64,000 nucleotides of DNA from Candidatus Baltobacteraceae bacterium (GTDB taxonomy: Bacteria; Vulcanimicrobiota; Vulcanimicrobiia; Vulcanimicrobiales; Vulcanimicrobiaceae): positions 1,302,001 through 1,366,000 of the forward strand of contig DASXEW010000003.1 in NCBI GenBank assembly GCA_036489885.1, in the 5' to 3' direction. This document shows positions 42,355 to 50,369 of the stretch, piece by piece; the stretch's first letter is position 1; every line of letters starts with the position of its first letter. Both the position numbers and the translations under genes were made by a program. The notes under the pieces are model-generated. The model ran no database searches and was not told the origin of the DNA. It saw nothing but the letters and a program-made list of their open reading frames with translations.

Positions 42355-42885
42355 ATGAACGACGTCCTCGTTTTAAATTTCACGTATGAGGCGCTGAACA
42401 TTACGACGTTCCAGCGCGCCGTGAAATTGATCTTCGCCGGTAAGGCCGAGATCGTGCACGATCGCGACCGGATTCTCACATCAGCCAAGTGGGAATTGCG
42501 GATGCCCTCGATCATTCGGATGCTTTATTACATCCGGCGTCCGATGCAAAAGGTCGCGCTCACGAAGAAGAACGTCCTCTTACGCGACGACTACACGTGC
42601 CAATACTGCGGACTCCGCGGCGAACGCATGATGACAGTCGATCACGTTGTCCCACGCAGCCGGGGAGGACCCTCGACGTGGGAGAATCTTGTGTGTGCGT
42701 GCATGCGATGCAACAATCGCAAGAACAATCGCTCTCCCCAGGATGCCAATATGTCACTCAAGCGCCGGCCCAAGACTCCGAAGTACATCCCGTGGATCCA
42801 GATCCGGAGAAACACGTTCCCCGGCGAGTGGCATAAGTTTCTCTTCCTCTACAACGTCTCCATAGAGACGAAGCTCGAGGGATAG
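42355..42885 (+). CDS. HNH endonuclease with CxxC zinc sites
   Basis: 176 aa. The N-terminal NDVLVLNFTYEALNITTFQR and AVKLIFAGKAEIV segments are the hallmark of the widespread 'HNH nuclease of unknown role' family in cyanobacteria, actinobacteria and relatives. The HNH core is YTCQYCGLRGERMMTVDHVV, then PRSRGG, ENLVCACMRCNNRK: two CxxC knuckles, the DHVVPRSRGG active-site turn and the final Asn. The 136-nt upstream gap after pdxT holds no other gene. A housekeeping role is likely because the family is not tied to phage. Confidence 0.9.
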   Translation: MNDVLVLNFTYEALNITTFQRAVKLIFAGKAEIVHDRDRILTSAKWELRMPSIIRMLYYIRRPMQKVALTKKNVLLRDDYTCQYCGLRGERMMTVDHVVPRSRGGPSTWENLVCACMRCNNRKNNRSPQDANMSLKRRPKTPKYIPWIQIRRNTFPGEWHKFLFLYNVSIETKLEG

Positions 42886-42894
42886 GGCCCTCCG

Positions 42895-43353
42895 GTGTCC
42901 GCAGAGCTCCCGGCTTACGTCACGGTGACGGACGCGGCCGGACGAGTCCTTTTCCGCCGCCTGGCGACCGCCGCCGAGATCGAAGAAGCGATCCAAATCG
43001 CACGTGCGGCCGACGGAGAGGCCGAGCAGGTCCTCAAGCGAATCGCAAAAGACAGGGACAAGGTACTCTCCGCACAGGCGAAACGTGCTCAGGCCGAGGC
43101 TGATGCCAAAGCTGAGCCCGTTATCCAGGTCGTCGAGGCGGGGGTAGTCACGGAACCTCAGGACGAGCCATTCATGACGACGGAACACTTGCCCGAATTC
43201 GAAGGCGACTCGACGTTCCCAGATTTTGTTGAAAGCTCAGCTCCAATCCACCAAGAGCCGAAGGAAGGTAAAGACGCCTTTACGGCTTTTGGGGACGACG
43301 AGCTCGACTTTCTGGGCGCGCTCGACGAGGAGAAGGGTAAAAGGGCATTATGA
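42895..43353 (+). CDS. Hypothetical acidic protein
   Basis: 152 aa from GTG at 42895, 9 nt after the HNH gene. The N-terminal 80 residues (YVTVTDAAGRVLFRRLATAA, EIEEAIQIARAADGEAEQVL) are helical and charged. The C-terminal half is acidic and probably disordered (FMTTEHLPEFEGDSTFPDF), ending in DELDFLGALDEEKGKRAL. No family recognised. It overlaps the next gene by 4 nt (ATGA). Confidence 0.65.
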   Translation: MSAELPAYVTVTDAAGRVLFRRLATAAEIEEAIQIARAADGEAEQVLKRIAKDRDKVLSAQAKRAQAEADAKAEPVIQVVEAGVVTEPQDEPFMTTEHLPEFEGDSTFPDFVESSAPIHQEPKEGKDAFTAFGDDELDFLGALDEEKGKRAL

Positions 43354-43721
43354 TCCGGCGGATTGAGGGCGAACGCCCATCTCAAGTTCAGCGCAAGCTT
43401 GCGCTGCGGCGGACCGGCACCGAGCTGGTCCCACTTACCGATTCGGTACCGCTTTTAGCGTTGCGTTACTCGAACGGCTTTGTCACGGTCGAAGTGTCGT
43501 ATGACGCGCTGGATCGCTTCATCGATCTCACGGGCGACATTCCGCTCCCGGTTACGAACGATCCGGAAACCGGCGATCGCCGTTCCTACGATGGAACGCG
43601 CGGCGTCAAAGTTATCTACGATCGCCTTCTGAAGCTGCGCGAGGTCACGTCGCAAAGCCGTGACGGTCTAACCATCCGCGTTAACTTCCCGGCCGGAACA
43701 GGGCAGGGCGTCGCGGCCTAA
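43350..43721 (+). CDS. Hypothetical protein
   Basis: 123 aa, translationally coupled to the preceding gene (ATGA). Mixed alpha/beta with GDIPLPVTNDPETGDRRSYDG as a polar loop and RLLKLREVTSQSRDGLTIRV. No signal peptide, membrane segment or catalytic motif. Its stop lies just before the decarboxylase, whose N-terminus is unclear. Confidence 0.65.
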   Translation: MIRRIEGERPSQVQRKLALRRTGTELVPLTDSVPLLALRYSNGFVTVEVSYDALDRFIDLTGDIPLPVTNDPETGDRRSYDGTRGVKVIYDRLLKLREVTSQSRDGLTIRVNFPAGTGQGVAA

Positions 43722-43752
43722 ACTCGACCAAAACCGCACGCCGTATTTCGAC

Positions 43753-45210
43753 GTGCTAATGGACTACGTCGATACAGGCGTCGTGCCATTTCACACGCCC
43801 GGACACCAACAGGGTCACGGGATGGATCGTGCTTTTCGCGAGTTCGTCGGCGACAACGTGTTGGCGATCGATCTCACGCAGATCCGCGGCCTCGACGATC
43901 TGTTGCAGCCTGAAAGCGCGCTGGTCGATGCGCAAGAGCTTGCGGCGCAAGCCTACGGCGCCGATCATTCGTTCTTTTTGATCAACGGGAGTACAAGCGG
44001 CAATCAGTGCATGATGATGGCCGCGATCAATCCCGGCGAAAAAATCGCAATTCCGCGTAACTCACACAAGAGCGCGATGGGCGCTCTTATTATGAGTGGC
44101 GCTATTCCGGTGTACATGCAGCCGCAAGTCAGCGAAGCGCTGCACATGGACCACACCGTTACGCCAGAAACGGTGAAGGCCACGCTCGAAGCAAACCCCG
44201 ATGTGAAAGCCGTCTACGTCGTGAGCCCGACGTACTACGGCGCGCAAGCAAATCTCGCGGCCATCGCGCGCATCTCGCACGCGCATCACGTGCCGCTGCT
44301 CGTCGATGAAGCCTGGGGCCCGCACTTCCATTTTCATCCAGCGCTGCCGACCGACGCGCTGGCTGCGGGCGCCGACATGTGCATCAACTCGACGCACAAG
44401 ATGATCGGCTCGATGTCGCAAACCGCGATGTTGCATCTGCAAGGCCGGCGCATACCGCTCGACCGCGTCAAGGCAGTCTACAAACTCTTTCTCTCGACGT
44501 CGCCGAATTTGGTGCTGGTCGCATCGCTCGACGTCGCACGACGTCAGATGGCGACGATTGGTGAAGCGCTGCTCGCGCGCACGATCGATCTCGCGAACGA
44601 AATCCGCCGGCAGCTCAACGAGATTCCGAACGTCTATTGCTTTGGACGCGAGCTCGTCGACGGCAAAGGCGTCTACGACTTCGATCCGTGCAAGATCACG
44701 ATCACGGTCAAGGATCTTGGCTACACGGGTTATGAGGCCGAAGAGATTCTGCGCCGGCGCTACAACGTGCAAGTCGAGCTCGCCGATCTCTTCAACTGCG
44801 TCGCGCTGATCACGATCGGCACGACCGGGAAGGCTGCTGACGAGCTCGTGCACGCGGTGCGCGAGCTGGCACGCGAAGACCGTCCGGTCGACATCTTTTC
44901 GCCCTCGGGCGTCCTCGAGCGCCGGATCAAAACCGGGACGTACCATTTGCCGAAGATTCCGCCGATGCGGCTCTCGCCGCGCGAAGCGTTTCTGTCGCCG
45001 ACCGAGCTCATTCCGTTCAAACAGAGCGCCGGACGCGTGTGCGCCGAGGTCATCACGCCGTATCCGCCTGGCATTCCGGTGATCTCACCCGGCGAGGTGA
45101 TCACGAAAGAGATCATCGACTATTTGGGCCTTGAGAAGAAAGCCGGTGTGAAGATGCAGGGTCCCTACGACGACGACCTCCGCCGCATCCGCGTAGTCAA
45201 GGGCGTCTAA
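43753..45210 (+). CDS. Orn/Lys/Arg decarboxylase, fold type I PLP enzyme
   Basis: 485 aa from GTG at 43753. FHTPGHQQG, the INGSTSGNQ phosphate loop, VDEAWGPHFHFHP and STHKMIGSMSQ with the PLP Lys are all present, followed by the C-terminal domain (YPPGIPVISPGEVIT). It decarboxylates a basic amino acid to make agmatine, cadaverine or putrescine. The family's PKLDQNRTPYFDVL lead-in is encoded in frame upstream of the GTG, but no ATG, GTG, TTG or CTG lies between it and the previous in-frame stop near 43671. In Firmicutes a homologue precedes tmk and holB, as it does here at some distance. Confidence 0.9.
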   Translation: MLMDYVDTGVVPFHTPGHQQGHGMDRAFREFVGDNVLAIDLTQIRGLDDLLQPESALVDAQELAAQAYGADHSFFLINGSTSGNQCMMMAAINPGEKIAIPRNSHKSAMGALIMSGAIPVYMQPQVSEALHMDHTVTPETVKATLEANPDVKAVYVVSPTYYGAQANLAAIARISHAHHVPLLVDEAWGPHFHFHPALPTDALAAGADMCINSTHKMIGSMSQTAMLHLQGRRIPLDRVKAVYKLFLSTSPNLVLVASLDVARRQMATIGEALLARTIDLANEIRRQLNEIPNVYCFGRELVDGKGVYDFDPCKITITVKDLGYTGYEAEEILRRRYNVQVELADLFNCVALITIGTTGKAADELVHAVRELAREDRPVDIFSPSGVLERRIKTGTYHLPKIPPMRLSPREAFLSPTELIPFKQSAGRVCAEVITPYPPGIPVISPGEVITKEIIDYLGLEKKAGVKMQGPYDDDLRRIRVVKGV

Positions 45211-45258
45211 CTTGTCATCCCGAGCGTAGGCGCGAAGCGCCGTAGTCGAGGGACAGCG
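45211..45258 (+). repeat. REP-like element copy 3
   Basis: Starts at the base after the decarboxylase stop. Arms TTGTCATCCCGAGCG and AGTCGAGGGACAGCG enclose GGCGC-GAA-GCGCC. Confidence 0.92.
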
Positions 45259-45315
45259 GAAATCGTTGAGTCTCAAGTACCACATGTAATCTGAGGATTC
45301 GGGAATGCTAAGAGC

Positions 45316-45693
45316 ATGCGTTGGATCCGCCCCGCCGGATTTGCACTCGCGATGCTCTTGCTGATGACCTCGCCCGCGGTCGCCGATTCGCCGGTGCAGC
45401 AGCTCGAAAGCAGCGTGCGTGCCTCGCTTTCGACCGTCGGGACAACTGACGACGCTGCCGGGCTAGTACGCGCACGGCCGTCGATCAAGACAGCCGTCGC
45501 CCCAGAGGTCACCCAACGTGCCCCGGATCCATTGATGACGGTCGTGCATCGCGTCATGAACTTGACCGGCGGCTGGCGCCTCAGTGCGGGCATAAGCCCC
45601 GGGATGCAAATCCTTGGCGTTACCGCCAACGGACGCGTCGTCGAAGATCATTGGATGAATTTCCACATAAGCGTAGGCCTGCCACTGAGATAA
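45316..45693 (+). CDS. Exported hypothetical protein
   Basis: 125 aa with a clear signal peptide (RPAGFALAMLLLMTSPAVADS; predicted cut near residue 24). The mature part is about 100 residues with a C-terminal strand region (GWRLSAGISPGMQILGVTAN, WMNFHISVGLPLR) that could form a small beta structure. No family recognised. It lies between two REP-like copies. Confidence 0.65.
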   Translation: MRWIRPAGFALAMLLLMTSPAVADSPVQQLESSVRASLSTVGTTDDAAGLVRARPSIKTAVAPEVTQRAPDPLMTVVHRVMNLTGGWRLSAGISPGMQILGVTANGRVVEDHWMNFHISVGLPLR

Positions 45694-45708
45694 TCTCGTC
45701 GGGCGCCT

Positions 45709-45807
45709 TTGTCATCCCGAGCGTAGGCGCGATCTTGTCATCCCGAGCGTAGGCGCGATCTTGTCATCCCGAGCGTAGGCGCGAAGCGCCGTAGTCGAGG
45801 GACAGCG
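45709..45807 (+). repeat. REP-like element copies 4a-c: tandem triplication
   Basis: Two truncated 26-bp units (TTGTCATCCCGAGCGTAGGC + GCGATC; 45709-45734 and 45735-45760) precede one full element (45761-45807). Each short unit stops inside the central hairpin. The array begins 16 nt after a stop codon and ends 13 nt before the next start; GAGGGA at its right end may serve as a ribosome site for the FUSC gene. Confidence 0.93.
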
Positions 45808-45819
45808 AACAACCTCATC

Positions 45820-47199
45820 GTGGCAACAATGGTTCGCGCAACAGTCACGCTTCTGGCGGTCGTCATTAGCTTTCTCGCGGAGGCAGCGTTGTGCGCGCGT
45901 TTCGACGCAGGCAGCGGCCCCGCCATGACCGCCGCGTTCTTGGCGCTCGGACTCGGCCGCCGTGCAACGACGCGATCGCTGCAGGCGACGCTGATCGCGA
46001 TCGCGACGCTGCCGCTCGTCGCGATCGCCGGTACGGCGTTCGCCCTCCTTGCGCACACGGAACCCATCGCCGGCGCAGCCCTCTACGTCGTCGCGATGTC
46101 ACTCGCCGTGTGGTCGCGCGGATTTGGCGAACGTTGGGCGCGCATCGGCGAGGTCGTTGCGTTCCCGTTGCTTGCGATGCTCATCGTCCCGGCCGCACCG
46201 CGCGCGCCTGGCGGAACGCTCGTCGATCTTGGCTTGATCATCGCGGCCGGCATCGTCCCGTACGTCATGGTCACGTTGCTGTCGACCGTCGCGCTTCGCC
46301 TGAACCTCGTTCATGCAGATCATCACGTACCGAGACCGCCGACCGAGCGTTCGCGCAACATCAGCATGCGCATGGCGCCACAAGTCGTTGTCTCACTCAG
46401 CGCCGCGTTCGCGCTTGGCATGCTTGTGTTTCCGCATCACGTCGCGTGGGTCGTGCTCACAGCGTTCATCGTTTCGGGAGCAACGCGCGGACGCGAAGAC
46501 GCTGCGTATCGTGCGCTCGCGCGCGTTGCCGGCGCCGTAGGCGGCACGATCGCGGCCGCCGTACTGCAATACGCGGTTCCCGCAGACGCAAGCGTCTCGT
46601 GGGCCGTCATTCTCATTTGTTTGTTCGCCGGAACGGCACTGCGCGAGTTCAACTACGCCTACTGGGCCGCGGCATTCACGCTTGTCCTTGCGATGCTGCA
46701 GCGCTTCGGCGAAGGCTTCAGCTTCGTATTACTCGGCTCGCGCATCGAAGCAATCATTGCGGGCGCGATCTGCGGCGTGCTGGCCGCGTGGTTTGTGATG
46801 CCGATTCCAACCAAGCTCGTCGCGCGGCGTCTCGTTGCTGACGCGCTGAACGCACTCCTCGATCTCTTCGCTTCCGGGGAAAGGCCGCGCGAGCGGCATC
46901 ACGAGCTTCGTATTTTCGAGCATCGGATCAAAGAGCTCGACAACGTCGGGCCGGCGCTCGCTTTTCACCGACGGCTGCCAACCGTCGATGACGACGATCA
47001 CGCCTCAGAATGGATCGGCCTGCTCCGGTCGACGCTTCCGGGCGTACGCGCCCTCACGACGGAAGACGGAGCCCTGGGAGAGGAGCGCCGCGCCGCAATC
47101 GAGCGCGCCGTTCAGCTCTCGAGACGGGCACTCGGAAAGGGTTCCGAACCCGTCGCCATGGCACTGCGGCGCCTCAAGGCGTCGGTCGACGAGAGGTGA
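45820..47199 (+). CDS. FUSC-family (aromatic acid exporter-like) membrane protein
   Basis: 459 aa from GTG at 45820 (ATG at 45829 also possible). Two blocks of hydrophobic helices (about 5-165 and 190-335) are joined by a polar linker; the second block has FVMPIPTKLVARRLVADAL at its end, then a C-terminal cytoplasmic helical domain (EHRIKELDNVGPALAFHRRL). This is the FUSC layout of AaeB/YccS-type proteins, which are thought to export aromatic acids or support envelope integrity. It is followed by the MBL-cupin gene, with an AGGTGAAGG site over its stop. Confidence 0.75.
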   Translation: MATMVRATVTLLAVVISFLAEAALCARFDAGSGPAMTAAFLALGLGRRATTRSLQATLIAIATLPLVAIAGTAFALLAHTEPIAGAALYVVAMSLAVWSRGFGERWARIGEVVAFPLLAMLIVPAAPRAPGGTLVDLGLIIAAGIVPYVMVTLLSTVALRLNLVHADHHVPRPPTERSRNISMRMAPQVVVSLSAAFALGMLVFPHHVAWVVLTAFIVSGATRGREDAAYRALARVAGAVGGTIAAAVLQYAVPADASVSWAVILICLFAGTALREFNYAYWAAAFTLVLAMLQRFGEGFSFVLLGSRIEAIIAGAICGVLAAWFVMPIPTKLVARRLVADALNALLDLFASGERPRERHHELRIFEHRIKELDNVGPALAFHRRLPTVDDDDHASEWIGLLRSTLPGVRALTTEDGALGEERRAAIERAVQLSRRALGKGSEPVAMALRRLKASVDER

Positions 47200-47210
47200 A
47201 GGTTGCGCGC

Positions 47211-48311
47211 ATGTTAGCTCAAGAGACGACGAACCTTCTGCAGAAGACAAGCATCGACTGCGTGATGATGTGGTCGCGCTGGCAGCCCGATCGCACGATG
47301 AACTTCAATTCGTTCTTCATCAAGGGCAAGGAGAACGTACTGGTCGATCCGGTGGCCCTGACCGACGACGACGCGAAGGTGATCGATGCCGAAGGCGGCG
47401 TCGCCTGGATCGTGCTCACGACGCGCGATCACGAGCGCGAAGCAGCGGCGCTCGCGCAGCGCTTCAATGCAAAGATCGCGGCACCCGAGCTCGACGTGCC
47501 GGAGATCAAAGCGAAGGTTGATCGTCCGTTACGTGAAGGCGATCGCATCGGACGCGTCACCGTCGTGCAGCTTGAAGGGATGAAATCGCCGGGTGAGTTT
47601 GCGCTACAGCTCGATGACGACGCTACCGTGATCGTCGGCGACGCGCTCTGGGGTGATCCGCCTGGTTCGCTGCGAACAGTTCCGGACGCAAAGCTCGGTG
47701 ATGCAAAGAAGGCCGTGCTGAGCCTGCGCCGTCTGTGGGCACTCGAGCCGAAGAATATCTTAGTTGGCGACGGTTACTGTATCTTCGGCGGCGCGATGGC
47801 GGCGCTCGAAGCCTTCTTGAAATCGCGCAGCGACGTACTGATCTACAAGATCAATCTCGACGAGCTCGCGAATTGGAAGAAGCGCAAGGGCCCCGGCCGT
47901 CACGCGCGCAGCCAAGCCGAAGTCGGACTTTTACTCGGTGCGCGCAAGCTCGGTTATCAAATGTTCGAGATTCCACCCGGCAATTTCGCGACCGCGATGC
48001 ACATGCACACGGATGAAGAAGAGCTGTACGTCGTCTTCGATGGCGAGGGCGTGATCAGGTTCCCGTTCGGCGAGTATCCGATTCGCAAAGGCGATATGAT
48101 TGCAATGCCGATCGGAGATCACGCAACGCATCGCATTCAGAACACCGGCAAAGCACCGATGATCGTGCTTGCACTTGCGAACAACGCATCCGACGACAGC
48201 GTCTACTATCCGGATTCCGACAAGCTGCTCTACTCACGCCACGTAAAGCGGCGCATGGTCAGCGGCAACGGCGGCGCCGATCTCGACGCCTGGGCCGGAG
48301 AACCAGGTTAA
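47211..48311 (+). CDS. Metallo-beta-lactamase-fold/cupin fusion protein, MBL site degenerate
   Basis: 366 aa from ATG at 47211; an in-frame GTG at 47196 overlaps the FUSC stop (GTGA) and could add five residues. Residues about 15-210 follow an MBL domain: NSFFIKGKENVLVDPVAL, then VLTTRDHEREA where HxHxDH is expected (only D73 and H74 fit), EGMKSPGEF in place of the GHTPGS-type turn, and VGDALWGDP. Residues about 235-330 are a cupin with AMHMHTDEEELYVV (H264, H266, E270) and PIGDHATHRIQN. The cupin metal site looks intact; the MBL site does not. Possibly a small-molecule sensor or isomerase. Confidence 0.75.
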   Translation: MLAQETTNLLQKTSIDCVMMWSRWQPDRTMNFNSFFIKGKENVLVDPVALTDDDAKVIDAEGGVAWIVLTTRDHEREAAALAQRFNAKIAAPELDVPEIKAKVDRPLREGDRIGRVTVVQLEGMKSPGEFALQLDDDATVIVGDALWGDPPGSLRTVPDAKLGDAKKAVLSLRRLWALEPKNILVGDGYCIFGGAMAALEAFLKSRSDVLIYKINLDELANWKKRKGPGRHARSQAEVGLLLGARKLGYQMFEIPPGNFATAMHMHTDEEELYVVFDGEGVIRFPFGEYPIRKGDMIAMPIGDHATHRIQNTGKAPMIVLALANNASDDSVYYPDSDKLLYSRHVKRRMVSGNGGADLDAWAGEPG

Positions 48312-48333
48312 CCTTGCACGTGAGTGCACACGT

Positions 48334-48384
48334 TTGTCATCCCGAGCGCAGCAACGCGAAGCGTTGCGAAGTCGAGGGACAGCG
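48334..48384 (+). repeat. REP-like element copy 5, variant stem
   Basis: Same arms as the other copies but the hairpin is GCAACGC-GAA-GCGTTGC, a 7-bp stem with changes on both sides that keep all pairs. It sits between the MBL-cupin stop (48311) and the end of the small opposite-strand ORF (48389). Confidence 0.92.
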
Positions 48385-48388
48385 CTAA

Positions 48389-48547
48389 TTACCAAGACCA
48401 AGGGTACAACGTCAGCCACCAAGCAAGCTCGACGCAGCGAAGTCGGAAGTCTGGGTCAATCCAAAATTTGTAAACGCAAAGCGCTATCGGAATGCCGAGA
48501 AGCAGCATCAGCGTGATGAAGCCCGAGACGTCACCTACGACCGACAT
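48389..48547 (-). CDS. Small single-helix membrane protein
   Basis: 52 aa from ATG at 48547 to TAA at 48389: MSVVGDVSGFITLMLLLGIP, then IALCVYKFWIDPDFRLR and a Trp-rich end (LAWWLTLYPWSW). One transmembrane helix at about 9-28, then a positively charged segment and a second, Trp-rich amphipathic stretch. The upstream ribosome site is weak. Coding-like composition and a lack of any other gene in the 500-nt gap support it. Similar small proteins often modulate larger membrane complexes, but the partner is unknown. Confidence 0.45.
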   Translation of the reverse strand: MSVVGDVSGFITLMLLLGIPIALCVYKFWIDPDFRLRCVELAWWLTLYPWSW

Positions 48548-48586
48548 CGAGTGAATCTACCGCCGTCCCCGCGCAAAGCGGCGGTT

Positions 48587-48626
48587 CCTCGACTACGCGC
48601 CTGCGGCGCTACGCTCGGGATGACAA
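48587..48626 (-). repeat. REP-like element copy 6 (reverse), variant stem
   Basis: On the minus strand: TTGTCATCCCGAGCGTAG, hairpin GCGCC-GCA-GGCGC, GTAGTCGAGG. The loop is GCA and the stem halves are swapped relative to copies 2-4, again fully paired. The right arm ends early. Confidence 0.88.
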
Positions 48627-48669
48627 TCCTGGGAACCGGAGCGAGTCTTTTGGGGTAAGGTTAAGTACA

Positions 48670-48812
48670 GGCCCTCTTCGGACGAACTAAGGTCCGGGGC
48701 CCGAATACTACATATGGTAGTCGTCCGACGGCAGGGTCCACTCCCTAGTACTTTGAAACGAACGATAACGTGAGGTCTCAGACCGAGCCGGCCCTTGTGA
48801 GGACAGCGCTAA
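48670..48812 (+). ncRNA. Structured 5' leader of the R3H ATPase gene (candidate regulatory RNA)
   Basis: A hairpin pairs GGCCC (48670-48674) with GGGCC (48697-48701) and CGGAC (48679-48683) with GTCCG (48692-48696). ACTAC-ATATG-GTAGT (48707-48721) and GGTC-TCA-GACC (48774-48784) follow. A second GGCCC at 48790-48794, only 5 nt before the GAGG ribosome site (48799-48802), could compete for the same GGGCC. No known riboswitch class is recognised. Whether it is an RNA element rather than chance pairing in GC-rich DNA is an inference. Confidence 0.4.
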
Positions 48813-50366
48813 TTGGCAATTAATGCCGAAGCCTTTTCGCCGTCTTGGGAGCTCACGCAGCTCCTAGACATTTTTCCGCTACCGATCCGTCAGGCACTGA
48901 TCCGCCTGCCGAACGTCAACGAGATCATCGAGGTCGTGCTCGACCTCGGCCGGCCGCCTGAGGCGCGGTTCGAGAACGGGTTCGTGTTCCTGACGGACAC
49001 GCTCGTTACGCACGAAGAAATCGCGCATGTTGCTTCGCACCTCTCGCCGTTTGGCGCAGATAACCGCGCGGGCATCGAGCGCACCTTGCACCGGATCTCG
49101 GCGATCCGCAATCGCACCGGAAAGATCATCGGTCTTTCGTGCCGCGTTGGTCGCGCAATCTACGGCACCGTCGACATCATTCTTGATGTGGTGCGCGCCG
49201 GAAAATCGATTTGCTTGCTTGGCCGCCCTGGCGTTGGTAAGACGACGATGCTGCGCGAATGCGCGCGCATCCTGAGCGAGGACGGCAAGCGCGTCGTCGT
49301 CGTTGACACATCGAACGAAATTGCCGGTGATGGCGATGTCCCGCATCCGGGAATCGGCCACGCACGGCGTATGCCTGTTGCTGATCCGTCGCTCCAACAT
49401 AACGTGATGATCGAAGCGGTTGAAAATCATATGCCACAGGTCATCGTGATCGACGAAATCGGCACCGAAATGGAAGCCCTCGCAGCCCGCACGATCGCGG
49501 AACGCGGCGTTCAGCTGATCGGTACGGCGCACGGCCAGACGCTCAGCAATATTCTCAAGAATCCAACGCTTTCCGATCTGCTGGGCGGCATTCAAGCCGT
49601 CACACTTTCCGATGAGGAAGCGCGGCGCCGGGGAACGCGCAAGAGCGTGCTCGAGCGCAAAGCTCCGCCGACCTTCGACGTCCTGATCGAGATCGTCGAT
49701 CGCGGCCGCCTTGCGATTCATCGCAACGTAGCCGAAGTCGTTGACGCGCTGCTGCGCGGCTACCAACCGCAGCCCGAGATCCGCGAGCGCGGACCGGCCG
49801 GCAACGTCACGGTCGTGCAACAAGCCGACACGCAGGTGTTGCCGCCACCAACCGCTCGGATGGACGACGTCGAGTCCGAGGCAGCAGCCGAGCAAGAAAA
49901 GCCGCTGATGATCTTCCCATACGGCGTCTCGCGCAACAAGATCGAGCGCGCCGTGACCAATCTGCGCGTCAGCGCGTCGATTGCACGCAAGTGGGATGAC
50001 GCGGACGTGGTGCTTACGCTCAAAACGCTCGAGCGCAAAGAGTCGGCTAAGCTCAAGATAATTGCCTCTGAGAACATTCCGATCTACACGATCAAGACGA
50101 ACACGACCACGCAGATCCAGCATGCGCTCAAAGACATCTTCGACTTGCCGTCGATCGACGCCGAAGAGCTTGCGCTACACGAAGCCGAAGAAGCGATCTA
50201 TCAGGTGCTGCTCGAGAACAAAGCCATCGAGCTTACGCCGCAGACCTCGTACATTCGGCGCATGCAACATCAGATGGCTGAACGCCATCGTCTGCAATCA
50301 CGCAGCACCGGCCTCGAGCCGAATCGCCGCGTACAAATCTACCGGGGAGCCGACTCGATCGCCTAG
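48813..50366 (+). CDS. AAA ATPase with R3H domain, Ycf45/SpoIIIAA-like
   Basis: 517 aa from TTG at 48813 (GAGG at 48799-48802 fits). The ATPase part has Walker A GRPGVGKTT (137-145), Walker B VIVIDEIGTE (D214, E215) and the sensor-like TAHGQTLSNIL. It is the SpoIIIAA-type secretion-ATPase fold, but here followed by a C-terminal R3H domain (RRMQHQMAERHRLQSRSTG, then EPNRRVQI), which binds single-stranded nucleic acids. This is the Ycf45 family of cyanobacteria, plastids and some Terrabacteria. Its precise function is unknown; the preceding leader suggests regulated translation. Confidence 0.88.
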   Translation: MAINAEAFSPSWELTQLLDIFPLPIRQALIRLPNVNEIIEVVLDLGRPPEARFENGFVFLTDTLVTHEEIAHVASHLSPFGADNRAGIERTLHRISAIRNRTGKIIGLSCRVGRAIYGTVDIILDVVRAGKSICLLGRPGVGKTTMLRECARILSEDGKRVVVVDTSNEIAGDGDVPHPGIGHARRMPVADPSLQHNVMIEAVENHMPQVIVIDEIGTEMEALAARTIAERGVQLIGTAHGQTLSNILKNPTLSDLLGGIQAVTLSDEEARRRGTRKSVLERKAPPTFDVLIEIVDRGRLAIHRNVAEVVDALLRGYQPQPEIRERGPAGNVTVVQQADTQVLPPPTARMDDVESEAAAEQEKPLMIFPYGVSRNKIERAVTNLRVSASIARKWDDADVVLTLKTLERKESAKLKIIASENIPIYTIKTNTTTQIQHALKDIFDLPSIDAEELALHEAEEAIYQVLLENKAIELTPQTSYIRRMQHQMAERHRLQSRSTGLEPNRRVQIYRGADSIA

Positions 50367-50369
50367 CCG

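Noticed and set aside
45709-45807. Possible CRISPR array
   Set aside because: Units are contiguous copies of the dispersed REP-like element with no unique spacers.
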